Shown piece by piece: positions 24,640-33,524 of a DNA stretch of 64,000 bases. The notes under the pieces are model-generated. The model had not been told where the DNA came from. It ran no database searches and saw only the letters and a list, made by a program, of their open reading frames with translations. How positions within the stretch are numbered: the first letter of the stretch is position 1; each line of letters starts with the position of its first letter. Location: contig NZ_JADIJC010000002.1 of assembly GCF_015278255.1 (NCBI RefSeq), positions 539,099 through 603,098 of the forward strand, given 5' to 3'. Origin of the DNA: Microbacterium hibisci. Its GTDB lineage: Bacteria; Actinomycetota; Actinomycetes; Actinomycetales; Microbacteriaceae. Position numbers and translations under genes: made by a program.

Positions 24640-24693
24640 TGCCACATCCTGCCCGACTCCGGCAAGTGGCGCCCGGAATCGGGCCGCGGCGGG

Positions 24694-24699
24694 CACAAT
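24694..24699 (+). promoter_or_regulatory. Leaderless -10 box for the PAP2 gene
   Basis: CACAAT followed by 6 nt and the ATG at 24706. No Shine-Dalgarno site is present. Confidence 0.5.
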
Positions 24700-24705
24700 G
24701 GGGCG

Positions 24706-25365
24706 ATGACGACCTCGGCAGAGCGGCGGGTGAGGACGTCCGTCGTCTGGTATCTCGCAGCGGGTGGCGCCCTCGTGCTGTTCGCGTGCCTCCTCGGCTG
24801 GTGGATCTTCAGCAGGGGTGAGGAGCCGTTCGCCGTCGACCTCGGCTGGAACGCCCTGGTCGCGAACCTCTTCCACCCGGTGGTCACGGCGTTCTGCCAG
24901 TTCATGGACTGGGTGGGCGGCGGGTGGTTCGGTGTGCTGGCCGTGCCGATCGGCGGTGCCATCGCGCTCGTCCTGGTGCGCAGGCCATGGGCCGCGGCCT
25001 ACTTCCTCGCCGCGGAGGCCGTCTCGGCCGCCGGCGTGCAGCTGCTCAAGCACCTGTTCGGCCGGGTGCGGCCCGAAGACATCCTCATCGTGGCCGACTT
25101 CGGCTCGTACCCGTCGGGTCACGTCGCGAATGCGGCGACGATCGCGGTGGCGGCGTTCGTGATCTTCCCGCGGGTCTGGGTCGCGATCGTGGGAGGCGTC
25201 TGGGTGGTGCTCATGGCATTCAGCCGCACCTACCTCCACGCGCACTGGCTGAGCGACACCGTCGGCGGCGCCCTGCTCGGGGCGGGTGCCGCGCTGCTGG
25301 TCGCGGCCGCGTTCGCGGTGCCGCTGACGCGGGAGCGGGCGGATGCCGTGGCCAAAAGCCGCTGA
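24706..25365 (+). CDS. PAP2-family membrane phosphatase
   Basis: A 219-aa membrane protein with about six hydrophobic segments and the three phosphatase motifs of the PAP2 family: KHLFGRVRP (motif 1), PSGHVA (motif 2) and SRTYLHAHWLSD (motif 3, with the catalytic His). It removes phosphate from a membrane lipid such as phosphatidic acid or undecaprenyl pyrophosphate on the outer face. Substrate is not predictable. A leaderless promoter precedes the ATG; no ribosome-binding site is seen. Confidence 0.88.
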   Translation: MTTSAERRVRTSVVWYLAAGGALVLFACLLGWWIFSRGEEPFAVDLGWNALVANLFHPVVTAFCQFMDWVGGGWFGVLAVPIGGAIALVLVRRPWAAAYFLAAEAVSAAGVQLLKHLFGRVRPEDILIVADFGSYPSGHVANAATIAVAAFVIFPRVWVAIVGGVWVVLMAFSRTYLHAHWLSDTVGGALLGAGAALLVAAAFAVPLTRERADAVAKSR

Positions 25366-25366
25366 C

Positions 25367-25372
25367 TAGGCT
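25367..25372 (+). promoter_or_regulatory. Leaderless -10 box for the HerA-like gene
   Basis: TAGGCT followed by 6 nt and the ATG at 25379. It lies right after the PAP2 stop codon, so the gene has its own promoter despite the tight spacing. Confidence 0.65.
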
Positions 25373-25378
25373 GAGCGC

Positions 25379-27475
25379 ATGACCGCCGCCGCGCCCGATT
25401 CGCCCGCGCCCGACTCCACCGCGATCGATCCGGCCGTCGCCGCGGCCGAGGCGGAACTGGCGCGTCTCCGCGCCGAAGCCGAGGCCGCCGAGGCCCAGCT
25501 CAAGGCCGCGCAGGCGCGCGCCGCCCTGGCCGCCGCCGAGGCCGCCGCCGCAAAGGCCAGAGCCACCGGCACGCCCTCCACCCCGGCGGCCCCCGCCCAG
25601 CCCGCCCCGCAGGAACCGGCCTCACCCGCCGCTGAGCCCGACGCACCCGCACAGACCGACACCTCCGTCGCGGCCGCCCCCGGCGAGCCCCCGGTCGCCG
25701 CGACCCCAGGGCCCGCGGGAGCGCCGACGGTACCCCGGCCGACGCAGGAGCGAACCCCCCACCCAACCGCCTCCGCAACGCAACCCGCCCCGACAACCCA
25801 CACCGGCCCGACAACCCACACCGGCCCCCTGAAACCTGAAGAGATCCAGAAGATCACCGCCGGCTACACGTTCGACGCCGCCACGCAGACCCTCGATCTC
25901 GGCGCCCTCCTCAACACCGACCCTGTGCCGTCGGCGCAGATCCGCATCCCGCTCGGCATGATGAACCGCCACGGCCTCGTCGCCGGCGCGACCGGCACCG
26001 GCAAGACGCGCACGCTGCAGGGGCTCGCCGAGCAGCTGGCGGCCAAGGGCGTGCCGGTGTTCGCGGCCGACATCAAGGGCGACCTCTCGGGAGTCGCGAC
26101 CCCGGGTGAGCCGAGCGAGAAGCTGTTCGCGCGCACGCAGGCGATCGGGCAGGACTGGAAGCCCGAGGCGTCGGTGACCGAGTACTTCGCGCTGGGCGGC
26201 GTCGGCAAGGGCGTGCCCGTGCGCGCGACCGTCTCGGGCTTCGGGCCGCTGCTGCTGAGCAAGGTGCTGGGCCTCAACGCGACGCAGGAGTCGAGCCTCG
26301 GCCTGGTGTTCCACTACGCCGACGCCAACGGCCTCGCCCTCGTCGACCTGTCGGACCTCCGCGCCGTGCTCACTCACCTCACCAGCGACGAGGGCAAGGC
26401 CGAGCTCAAAGAGCTGGGCGGGCTGTCGGCGGCGACAGCGGGCGTGATCCTGCGCGAGCTGATCACCTTCGCGGATGCCGGGGCCGACGTCTTCTTCGGC
26501 GAGCCCGAGTTCGACGTCGCGGACTTCATCCGCACGGCGCCCGACGGTCGCGGCATCATCAGCCTGCTCGAGGTGCCAGGGGTCATCGACAAGCCCGAGC
26601 TGTTCTCGACCTTCCTGATGTACCTGCTGGCCGAGCTGTTCGAGATCCTCCCCGAGGTCGGCGATGCCGACAAGCCGAAGCTCGTCTTCTTCTTCGATGA
26701 GGCGCACCTGCTCTTCAAGGACGCGTCGAAGGACTTCCTGTCGGCGATCGTGCAGACGGTGCGGCTGATCCGCTCGAAGGGCGTCGGGGTGTTCTTCGTG
26801 ACGCAGACCCCGAAGGACGTGCCGTCCGACGTGCTCGCGCAGCTCGGCTCGCGCGTGCAGCACGCGCTGCGGGCGTTCACACCCGACGACGCCAAGGCGC
26901 TGCGCGCCACCGTCGGCACCTATCCCAAGTCGGGCTACGACCTCGAGCGCGTGCTGCAGGAGCTCGGCACCGGCGAGGCGATCGTCACGGTGATGAGTGA
27001 GAAGGGCGCCCCCACACCGGTCGCCTGGACCCGGCTGCGCGCGCCGCAGGGCCTGATGTCGCCGACGCCCGACCCGGCGATCGAGGCCGCGGTGAAGGCG
27101 TCGCCGTTGCTGGCGAAGTACGGCACGGCGATCGACCGCGAGTCGGCCCGCGAGGTGCTCACCGCGAAGATGAAGGCCGCCGACGACGCCGCCGCAGCCG
27201 AGGAGGCGGCGCTCGCGAAGGCGAGGGCCGACGCCGAGTACGCCAAGCAGAAGGCCGCGATCGACAAGCAGCAGGCGGCCGCCGACAGGGCGAGCGCCGC
27301 GGCGGAGAAGAAGGCGCAGCAGGAGTACGAGCGGCTGCTGAAGAAGACGGCCGGCACGAGCCGCACCTCGCGGTCGGCGCAGAAGTCGCCGATCGAGCAG
27401 ATTCTGAACTCCAAGTCGACGCAGACGATACTGGGGGGAGTGATCCGCGGGATCTTCGGCACCGGCAGGCGCTGA
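25379..27475 (+). CDS. HerA-like (DUF853) helicase/ATPase
   Basis: A 698-aa P-loop ATPase. Residues 1-150 are a low-complexity Ala/Glu coiled coil and Pro-rich linker that includes a short duplication (TTHTGP-TTHTGP). The ATPase core has Walker A GATGTGKT at about 203-210 and Walker B LVFFFDEAH at about 434-442, plus VGVFFVTQTPKDVPSDVLAQLGSR. The C-terminus is a second Ala/Lys coiled coil and a conserved SPIEQILNSKSTQTILGGVIRGIFG tail. The family resembles FtsK/HerA DNA translocases, but DUF853 proteins have no settled function. No NurA-type nuclease is adjacent. Confidence 0.85.
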   Translation: MTAAAPDSPAPDSTAIDPAVAAAEAELARLRAEAEAAEAQLKAAQARAALAAAEAAAAKARATGTPSTPAAPAQPAPQEPASPAAEPDAPAQTDTSVAAAPGEPPVAATPGPAGAPTVPRPTQERTPHPTASATQPAPTTHTGPTTHTGPLKPEEIQKITAGYTFDAATQTLDLGALLNTDPVPSAQIRIPLGMMNRHGLVAGATGTGKTRTLQGLAEQLAAKGVPVFAADIKGDLSGVATPGEPSEKLFARTQAIGQDWKPEASVTEYFALGGVGKGVPVRATVSGFGPLLLSKVLGLNATQESSLGLVFHYADANGLALVDLSDLRAVLTHLTSDEGKAELKELGGLSAATAGVILRELITFADAGADVFFGEPEFDVADFIRTAPDGRGIISLLEVPGVIDKPELFSTFLMYLLAELFEILPEVGDADKPKLVFFFDEAHLLFKDASKDFLSAIVQTVRLIRSKGVGVFFVTQTPKDVPSDVLAQLGSRVQHALRAFTPDDAKALRATVGTYPKSGYDLERVLQELGTGEAIVTVMSEKGAPTPVAWTRLRAPQGLMSPTPDPAIEAAVKASPLLAKYGTAIDRESAREVLTAKMKAADDAAAAEEAALAKARADAEYAKQKAAIDKQQAAADRASAAAEKKAQQEYERLLKKTAGTSRTSRSAQKSPIEQILNSKSTQTILGGVIRGIFGTGRR

Positions 27476-27565
27476 GGCCCCCGAGTCCCCGCGCCCGCCA
27501 GCTTCGGGCCGCGTGGCGTGCGCTGCGCGGGCGGGGAGGATCCGTCCTCACCCCGAAAGGTCTCC

Positions 27566-28201
27566 GTGCGCCGCAGAGCCGTCGCCATCGTCGCGCTGAC
27601 GCTCGCTCTGGCGACCGCCGCGGCCGGCATCGGGCTGGCGCTCGCCTCGACGGCAGGACGGACGACGGATGCCGCGCCCGCCGCCTCGGCGTCGCCGTCG
27701 GCGTCCGCGCCGGTGACGGCCGACGACTACTGCTACGTCGAGGCGATGATCTACTACCGCGTTGAGGAGCAGGAACTCGCACAGACGCTGCTGCGCAAGG
27801 ACGGACTGGATGCCGGGGCGAGCGGGTTCGCGCAGGGCATCGTGCAGCGGAACGAGGACGAACTCGAGGATCTGCGCGAGTGGTACGTCTCCTGGGCGGA
27901 TGCGCGCCCCCTCGAGCCGCCCGACGAGGGCCCGTGCGCGGGTCACGGCGCCGACCACGCGCAGATGCCCGGCATGCCGGCATGGAGCGCGCTGCAGGGG
28001 CTGGTGGACGCGCAGCACCCCGCGGCCGAGCGGCGCTTCGCCGAGATCGTCCAGGCGCAGAACGCCGGGATGATCGCCTTGGTGACGCTGATCCTCGAGG
28101 GCGATCCGCACCCGGCGGTGGTGGAGTCGGCCGCGCAGGTGCTGCGGCAGGCCGAGGCCGATGCCGCGACCCTGCAGGGCATCCTCGACGAACTGCCCTG
28201 A
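27566..28201 (+). CDS. Exported DUF305-like protein lacking the metal-binding histidines
   Basis: A 211-aa protein with a signal or anchor segment (AIVALTLALATAAAGIGLALAS). Its C-terminal half aligns with the DUF305 protein at 20920: RFAEIVQAQNAGMIALVTLILEG here versus RFLTLMIRHHEGAIPMAEALLELG there. The two HH motifs are replaced by YY (AMIYYRVEEQELA) and QN. It is therefore a divergent paralogue that has probably lost metal binding. The GTG start follows GAAAGG by 5 nt. A Cys pair (YCYVEAM ... GPCAGHG) remains and could form a disulphide. Confidence 0.65.
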   Translation: MRRRAVAIVALTLALATAAAGIGLALASTAGRTTDAAPAASASPSASAPVTADDYCYVEAMIYYRVEEQELAQTLLRKDGLDAGASGFAQGIVQRNEDELEDLREWYVSWADARPLEPPDEGPCAGHGADHAQMPGMPAWSALQGLVDAQHPAAERRFAEIVQAQNAGMIALVTLILEGDPHPAVVESAAQVLRQAEADAATLQGILDELP

Positions 28202-28371
28202 CGCCCTGGGCGGGCGAGGTGCGGCGGGCCGCGGCATCCGTCATCCCCTTCCGCAGGGGAACGGGGGTTATGCAGGACATTGCGGGTGTTTCGCTCCTCT
28301 GGAACGCCGGTTCTCCTGTGGCAGCCCCTGCGGCACAGCCCCGCAGCGGCGCCAGGAAGCCTCCCGAGGCT

Positions 28372-28377
28372 TAGCCT
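28372..28377 (+). promoter_or_regulatory. Leaderless -10 box for the FdhF-like gene
   Basis: TAGCCT followed by 6 nt (GGAGGC) and the ATG at 28384. The 6 nt also resemble a Shine-Dalgarno core but are too close to the start to act as one. Confidence 0.6.
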
Positions 28378-28383
28378 GGAGGC

Positions 28384-30852
28384 ATGGCGACGAAGCCTCC
28401 GAAGAGCGACATCGACGAGACGCGCGTGCATGTGTCGCGGCCCAAGAAGGTCGCGGTCGGCGTTCCCGCGGTGCTGCATGCCCTGGAGTACGCGAATGAG
28501 CAGATGGGCGTCGCGCGATCCGTGCAGACCCTGCGCCGGGTCAACCAGAAGGACGGCTTCGACTGCCCCGGATGCGCCTGGCCCGAAGAAGACAAGCGCC
28601 ACATCGCGGAGTTCTGTGAGAACGGTGCGAAGGCCGTCGCCGAGGAGGCGACGCTGCGCCGCGTCGGCCCGGAGTTCTTCGCCACCCACTCGCTCGACCA
28701 GCTCCGCGCGCACGACGACTGGTGGCTCGGCCAGCAGGGCCGCCTGACCCACCCGATGATCCTCGACGAGGGCGACACCCATTACCGCCCGATCTCGTGG
28801 GACGACGCGCTGGCGCTCGTGGCCGACGAGCTGCGCGCGCTGGACGACCCTGACGAAGCGGTCTTCTACACCTCGGGCCGCACCTCCAACGAGGCTGCCT
28901 TCCTGTACCAGCTGCTGGTGCGCGGCGTCGGCACGAACAACCTGCCGGACTGCTCGAACATGTGCCACGAGTCCAGCGGCTCGGCGCTGACGGAGACGAT
29001 CGGCATCGGCAAGGGCACTGTCTCGATCGAAGACGTCCACGAGGCCGACCTGCTGATCGTCGCCGGTCAGAACCCCGGCACGAACCACCCGCGGATGCTG
29101 TCGGCGCTCGAGAAGGCCAAGCAGCGCGGCGCCACGATCATCGCGGTGAACCCGCTGCCCGAGGCGGGGCTCATCCGCTTCGAGAACCCGCAGACCGTCC
29201 GCGGCGTGGCCTTCGGCGGCACCAAGCTCGCCGACGCGTTCGTGCAGATCCGCCTCGGCGGTGACCAGGCGCTGTTCCAGGCGATCGGCAAGCACCTGCT
29301 CGAGGCCGAGGCCGCCGACGGCGGCGTCCTCGACGACGACTTCATCGCGGAGCACACGAGCGGCTTCGACGCCTACCGGCAGGCGATGACGGATGCCTCG
29401 TGGCCCGAGCTCGTGAAGGCCACCGGCATCCCCGAGAAGGGGCTGCGGCGCGTGGGCGAGGCGGTCCGGCGGTCGAGGGCGACGATCGTGTGCTGGGCGA
29501 TGGGACTGACCCAGCACAAGCACTCGGTGCCCACCTTGCGCGAGATCGTGAACGTGCTGCTGCTGCAGGGAAACATCGGGCGCTCCGGAGCAGGCCTCTG
29601 CCCGGTCCGCGGTCACTCGAACGTGCAGGGCGACCGGACCGTGGGCATCTACGAGAAGCCGTCGACCGCCTTCCTCGACGCGCTGGACGCCGAGTTCGGG
29701 TTCGCGGCCCCGCGCGAGCACGGCTTCGACACCGTGCAGGCGATCCGCGCGATGCGCGACGGCCGCGTGCGGTTCTTCATGAGCATGGGCGGCAACTTCG
29801 TCTCGGCCACCCCCGACACCCGGGTGGTGGAGGCTGGCATGGCTCAGGTGGGGCTGACGGTGCACGTCTCGACGAAGCTCAACCGCTCGCACGTGGTCAC
29901 CGGGCGCCGTGCGCTGATCCTGCCGACACTGGGCCGCACCGACCGCGACCGTCGCGGCGGCGCCGAGCAGCGGGTCACCGTCGAGGATTCGATGGGCGCC
30001 GTGCACGCCTCGCGCGGCCGGCTCGCCCCGCCGTCGGAGGAACTGCTCAGCGAGGTCGCGATCGTCGCCCGGCTGAGCGCGCTGGTGTTCGGCTCCGGCA
30101 CCGCCTCGCCGACGCCCGCCTTCGCGACCGAGGCGGCCGCTGACCCCGCGCGACACGATCGCGGTTACCCGGAGCGCACGCCCACCGAAGAGGCGGCGCA
30201 GGCCCACCGAACGGATCCCGCCGAGGCGCACCCTCCGGTCGCTGAGCTTGTCGAAGCGGCCAACGTCCCGCACGCCGACTGGGCAGCGCTCGAGGCCGAC
30301 TACGCGCTCATCCGCTCCCACATCGAGCGGGTCGTCCCGGGGTTCGAGGGCTACGAGGAGCGCATCGACAAGGGCCGCACGCTGCACCTGCCGAACGGCC
30401 CGCGCGATGCGCGCCGGTTCGCGACCGTCGACGGCAAGGCCCGGTTCACGGCCAACCCGCTCGAGTACCCGCGCATCCCGCGGGGTCGGCTGCTGCTGCA
30501 GACGCTGCGCTCGCACGACCAGTACAACACCACGATCTACGGCAAGGACGACCGGTACCGCGGCATCCACGACGGCCGCCGGGTGGTGCTGGTGAACGCG
30601 AAGGACATCCAGCAGCTCGGGTTCGCCGAGGACGACATCGTCGACCTGGTGTCGGAGTGGACCACCCCGGGCGGCAGTGTCGAGGAGCGTCGGGCCGAGG
30701 AGTTCCGGATCGTCGCCTACTCGACGCCCCGGGGCAACGCCGCGGCGTACTACCCCGAGACGAACGTGCTCGTGCCGCTGGACTCGGTCGCCGACGTCTC
30801 GGGAACCCCCACATCGAAGTCGGTGGTGGTGCGCCTGGAGCGCCGCGCATGA
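28384..30852 (+). CDS. FdhF/YdeP-family molybdopterin oxidoreductase
   Basis: An 822-aa member of the FdhF/YdeP branch of molybdenum enzymes. Early cysteines Cys61-x-x-Cys64 (DCPGCAWP) lie where formate dehydrogenases bind an Fe-S cluster. Cys194 in NMCHESSG is the expected molybdenum ligand. Cofactor-binding blocks follow (LIVAGQNPGTNHPRML; LLLQGNIGRSGAGLCPVRGHSNVQGDR). The substrate of YdeP-type enzymes is not established; formate is one candidate. Residues about 582-635 form an Ala/Glu-rich insertion that contains a REP-like sequence read in frame. It is followed 23 bp later by mogA, so enzyme and cofactor genes are linked. Confidence 0.88.
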   Translation: MATKPPKSDIDETRVHVSRPKKVAVGVPAVLHALEYANEQMGVARSVQTLRRVNQKDGFDCPGCAWPEEDKRHIAEFCENGAKAVAEEATLRRVGPEFFATHSLDQLRAHDDWWLGQQGRLTHPMILDEGDTHYRPISWDDALALVADELRALDDPDEAVFYTSGRTSNEAAFLYQLLVRGVGTNNLPDCSNMCHESSGSALTETIGIGKGTVSIEDVHEADLLIVAGQNPGTNHPRMLSALEKAKQRGATIIAVNPLPEAGLIRFENPQTVRGVAFGGTKLADAFVQIRLGGDQALFQAIGKHLLEAEAADGGVLDDDFIAEHTSGFDAYRQAMTDASWPELVKATGIPEKGLRRVGEAVRRSRATIVCWAMGLTQHKHSVPTLREIVNVLLLQGNIGRSGAGLCPVRGHSNVQGDRTVGIYEKPSTAFLDALDAEFGFAAPREHGFDTVQAIRAMRDGRVRFFMSMGGNFVSATPDTRVVEAGMAQVGLTVHVSTKLNRSHVVTGRRALILPTLGRTDRDRRGGAEQRVTVEDSMGAVHASRGRLAPPSEELLSEVAIVARLSALVFGSGTASPTPAFATEAAADPARHDRGYPERTPTEEAAQAHRTDPAEAHPPVAELVEAANVPHADWAALEADYALIRSHIERVVPGFEGYEERIDKGRTLHLPNGPRDARRFATVDGKARFTANPLEYPRIPRGRLLLQTLRSHDQYNTTIYGKDDRYRGIHDGRRVVLVNAKDIQQLGFAEDDIVDLVSEWTTPGGSVEERRAEEFRIVAYSTPRGNAAAYYPETNVLVPLDSVADVSGTPTSKSVVVRLERRA

Positions 30853-30863
30853 CGTCATGCGCC

Positions 30864-30869
30864 TAGGCT
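30864..30869 (+). promoter_or_regulatory. Leaderless -10 box for mogA/moaB
   Basis: TAGGCT followed by 6 nt and the ATG at 30876, just after the stop codon of the molybdoenzyme gene. Confidence 0.65.
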
Positions 30870-30875
30870 GAAGCC

Positions 30876-31355
30876 ATGATCCGAGCCGCCGTCGTCACCG
30901 TCTCGGACCGCTCGGCCACCGGCGCGCGGGCCGACGAGAGCGGGCCGATCGCGGTCGCCGCCCTCCGTGAGGCCGGGTTCGATTGCGACGACGCGGTCGT
31001 CGTGCCCGACGGCGCCGACAGCGTCGAGCGCGCGCTCACCGTCGAGATCGTCGCCGGAGTCAAGCTCATCATCACGACCGGCGGCACCGGCGTCTCACCG
31101 CGTGATCAGACGCCCGAGGGCACGTCGCGCGTCGTGACACGCGAGATCCCCGGCATCGCCGAGGAGCTGCGCCGGCGCGGCGCGTCCGAGAAGCCCGCCG
31201 GCATGCTGACGCGGGGTCTCGCCGGTGTCGTCGACCCGCACGGGGCGCTCGTCGTCAACCTGCCCGGCTCGCCGGCCGGCGTCGCGTCGGGGATGCCGGT
31301 GGTGCTGTCGGTCGCGCGTCACGTGCTCGACCAGCTCGGCGGGAGCGACCACTGA
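30876..31355 (+). CDS. mog: Molybdopterin adenylyltransferase (MogA/MoaB type)
   Basis: A 159-aa protein of the MogA/MoaB family, with VVTVSDRSATGARADESGP, the ITTGGTGVSPRDQTPEGT loop and VVNLPGSPAGV. It activates molybdopterin by adenylation so that MoeA can insert molybdate. Its stop codon overlaps the moaE start (TGATG). A leaderless promoter lies upstream. MogA and MoaB are hard to separate by sequence; the role is the same step. Confidence 0.88.
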   Translation: MIRAAVVTVSDRSATGARADESGPIAVAALREAGFDCDDAVVVPDGADSVERALTVEIVAGVKLIITTGGTGVSPRDQTPEGTSRVVTREIPGIAEELRRRGASEKPAGMLTRGLAGVVDPHGALVVNLPGSPAGVASGMPVVLSVARHVLDQLGGSDH

Positions 31356-31795
31356 TGACCGTCGCGACGAACGCGGTGCGGGTCGCGGCGATCAGCGCCG
31401 AGCCGCTGGACCTCGACGCGCACCTGCGCGCCGTCGACGACGCGCATATGGGCGCCGTCACGACGTTCGTCGGTCGCGTTCGCGATCATGATCCGGATGC
31501 CGCCACCGCCGTGGTCGCCCTCGAATACTCCGCCCACCCCGACGCCGAACAGACGCTGACCCGCCTCGCCGCCGCAGCGATCGGGGCCACCGGCGCACTG
31601 GTCGCCGTCTCGCACCGGGTCGGCACGCTCGGGGTCGGCGACGCGGCCGTCGTCATCGCGGTCGCCTCCGCGCACCGGGCCGAGGCGTTCGAGGTGTGCC
31701 GCACGCTCATCGAGACGATCAAGACCGACCTCCCCGTGTGGAAGAAGCAGGTCGAGTCCGACGGCACCGCCACCTGGCTCGGCCTCGGCGGCTGA
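31355..31795 (+). CDS. moaE: Molybdopterin synthase catalytic subunit MoaE
   Basis: A 146-aa protein with the MoaE signatures GAVTTFVGRVRDHD, LEYSAHPDAEQ, VSHRVGTLGVGDAAVVIAV and the lysine-rich catalytic end IKTDLPVWKKQ. With thiocarboxylated MoaD it converts cyclic pyranopterin monophosphate into molybdopterin. The ATG overlaps the mogA stop codon. The partner gene moaD lies convergently 115 bp away. Confidence 0.93.
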   Translation: MTVATNAVRVAAISAEPLDLDAHLRAVDDAHMGAVTTFVGRVRDHDPDAATAVVALEYSAHPDAEQTLTRLAAAAIGATGALVAVSHRVGTLGVGDAAVVIAVASAHRAEAFEVCRTLIETIKTDLPVWKKQVESDGTATWLGLGG

Positions 31796-31910
31796 GCGCT
31801 TCCGGCCCGTTGCTCGCCCCCGAGCACAGAATCGGAGGTCTTCGCCGACGCGCCGGTTCGCGGCATCCGTTGTCGGTGTGTCGTCGGATCGTTCCGATGT
31901 TGTGCTGGGA

Positions 31911-32144
31911 TCAGCCGCCGGCGAAGGGCGGCAGCACGTCGACGAGGTCGTCGGCGGCGAGGGGCGTGTCGTCGGCGACGCGTGAGCCGCCGACGAGCAC
32001 CGCGCAACGGGGGAGGATGCCGCCGAGGCCGGGGTAGGCCGCCGAGACCGCCTCGCGCAGAGCGCCCAGCGTCGGCTCGGACCGGCGCTCGGTGTCGAGC
32101 CCCGTCGCCTCGTGGGCCGCGGCGAAGTACCGGACGACGGCCAT
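31911..32144 (-). CDS. moaD: Molybdopterin synthase sulfur carrier MoaD
   Basis: A 77-aa ubiquitin-like protein ending in the Gly-Gly required for adenylation and thiocarboxylation (LPPFAGG). It carries sulfur to MoaE and is charged by the MoeB-type protein encoded at the head of the same operon. It is the last gene of the operon; its ATG overlaps the upstream stop as ATGA. Confidence 0.9.
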   Translation of the reverse strand: MAVVRYFAAAHEATGLDTERRSEPTLGALREAVSAAYPGLGGILPRCAVLVGGSRVADDTPLAADDLVDVLPPFAGG

Positions 32145-32419
32145 CAGCGCTCGTGCTCCCAGGTCGCGGCCATCTCGGTGATGGCCTTGACCGCTGCGGT
32201 GGTGTCTTCGGGCGATCCGCCCGCGCGGCCGGCGACGAGGCCTGCGGCGAACGCGCTGAACGGCGCCGCCGGGCGCGCGACCCCGATGGCGACATCGCGC
32301 GCGAGCTCGAGGATCAGCGCCACGGGCAGGTCTTCGGGGGCGAGGCCGAATCGCTCGCGCAGCGCCGCCGCCCACTCGTCGAGGGCCTCGGGCGGAAGGG
32401 TGCGGGACTGCTCGGTCAT
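32144..32419 (-). CDS. DUF6457 domain protein
   Basis: A 91-aa helical protein (LDEWAAALRERFGLAPEDLPVALILELARDVAIGVARPAAPFSAFAAGLVAG). The same small domain is repeatedly found in actinobacterial molybdenum cofactor loci, sometimes fused to MobA. It overlaps mobA and moaD by 4 bp on each side, which strongly links it to cofactor assembly. Its biochemical role is unknown. Confidence 0.8.
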   Translation of the reverse strand: MTEQSRTLPPEALDEWAAALRERFGLAPEDLPVALILELARDVAIGVARPAAPFSAFAAGLVAGRAGGSPEDTTAAVKAITEMAATWEHER

Positions 32420-33036
32420 GGCGACTCCTCGAGGTGCGCGGCCCGCTGCCGGGCCTCTTCCAGATCTTCCCACGTGTCCACGTCGCGGGTCAGGTCGTCG
32501 GGCGCCGCGATGACCGCGATCGCCAGGTCGTCGAGCAGCGCACGCACCGGCGCGTCGCGTCCGCCATCGGGAAGAGCGGATGCCGCGGCCCGCAGCGCGC
32601 CGGTGCGATAGGCGCCGATCAGCCACTGCGGCCGGCTCGACCGGTCGGCGAGGCAGATCCCGTCGGTGTCGGCGGGCAGCAGCGGTAGGTCGGCGACGAG
32701 CCGCCGCACCGCGGCGCCGACCCCCGGCAGATCGCACGCCAGCAGCAGCGTCCAGTCCGGATCGTCGGCATCCGGCCACGAGGACAGCGCCGCCACGATC
32801 GCCGCCGCCGGGCCCGAGAACGGCGGGTCTTCGCGCACCCAGGTCACCGGCAGCGTCTCGTCGAGAACGGGGGCGACCACGGTGATCGGCCGGGCCGCGG
32901 CATCCGTCACCGCCGTCACGGCCGCGTGCAGCAGGGTCTGCCCACCCACCTCGAACAGCGGCTTGGCCGCGCCGCCGACGCGCGTGGCGCGTCCGCCCGC
33001 GAGGAGGATCGCCCCGAGGCGGTCGTCGCCTGTCAT
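32416..33036 (-). CDS. mobA: Molybdenum cofactor guanylyltransferase (MobA-like NTP transferase)
   Basis: A 206-aa nucleotidyltransferase with the GAILLAGGRATRVGGAAKPLFEV signature loop and the LLLACDLPG metal-binding block. MobA transfers GMP from GTP to molybdenum cofactor, producing the form used by FdhF-type enzymes such as the one at 28384. Both ends overlap neighbours by 4 bp. CTP-specific MocA-type activity is an alternative. Confidence 0.85.
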   Translation of the reverse strand: MTGDDRLGAILLAGGRATRVGGAAKPLFEVGGQTLLHAAVTAVTDAAARPITVVAPVLDETLPVTWVREDPPFSGPAAAIVAALSSWPDADDPDWTLLLACDLPGVGAAVRRLVADLPLLPADTDGICLADRSSRPQWLIGAYRTGALRAAASALPDGGRDAPVRALLDDLAIAVIAAPDDLTRDVDTWEDLEEARQRAAHLEESP

Positions 33037-33524
33037 GCCTCGCCGGGGCGGTGCCAGTTGCCGCTCTTGCCGCCGGTCTTCGTCACGATGCGCACGCGCT
33101 CGATCGAGGTGCCCTTGTCGAGGCCCTTCACCATGTCGACGACGGCGAGCGCGGCGACCGAGACGGCGGTGAGCGCCTCCATCTCGACCCCGGTGCGATC
33201 GGCGGTGCGCACCGTCGCCTCGACGGCGACGCCGTCGTCTTCGATCGCGAGGTCGACGGTGGCGCCGTGCACGCCGATGACGTGCGCGAGCGGAAGGAGC
33301 TCGGGCGTGCGCTTGGCGGCCTGGATGCCTGAGACGCGGGCCACCGCGAGCACGTCGCCCTTCGGAACGGCGCCGTCGCGAAGCGCCGCGACGACCTCGG
33401 GCGAGCACCGGACGAATCCACGCGCCGTGGCAGAGCGCACCGTCGGCTGCTTGAGGGTCACGTCGACCATGCGGGCGTTGCCCGCCGCGTCGAGGTGGGT
33501 GAACGTCGGCTGGTCGGTGCTCAT
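33033..33524 (-). CDS. moaC: Cyclic pyranopterin monophosphate synthase MoaC
   Basis: A 163-aa protein with clear MoaC blocks: FTHLDAAGNARMVDV, KGDVLAVARVSGIQAAKRTPELLPLAH, DRTGVEMEALTAVSVAALAVVDM and the terminal KTGGKSGNW. It converts the MoaA product into cyclic pyranopterin monophosphate, the first stable intermediate. MoaA itself is not in the window. Its ATG overlaps the moeA stop codon (ATGA). Confidence 0.95.
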   Translation of the reverse strand: MSTDQPTFTHLDAAGNARMVDVTLKQPTVRSATARGFVRCSPEVVAALRDGAVPKGDVLAVARVSGIQAAKRTPELLPLAHVIGVHGATVDLAIEDDGVAVEATVRTADRTGVEMEALTAVSVAALAVVDMVKGLDKGTSIERVRIVTKTGGKSGNWHRPGEA

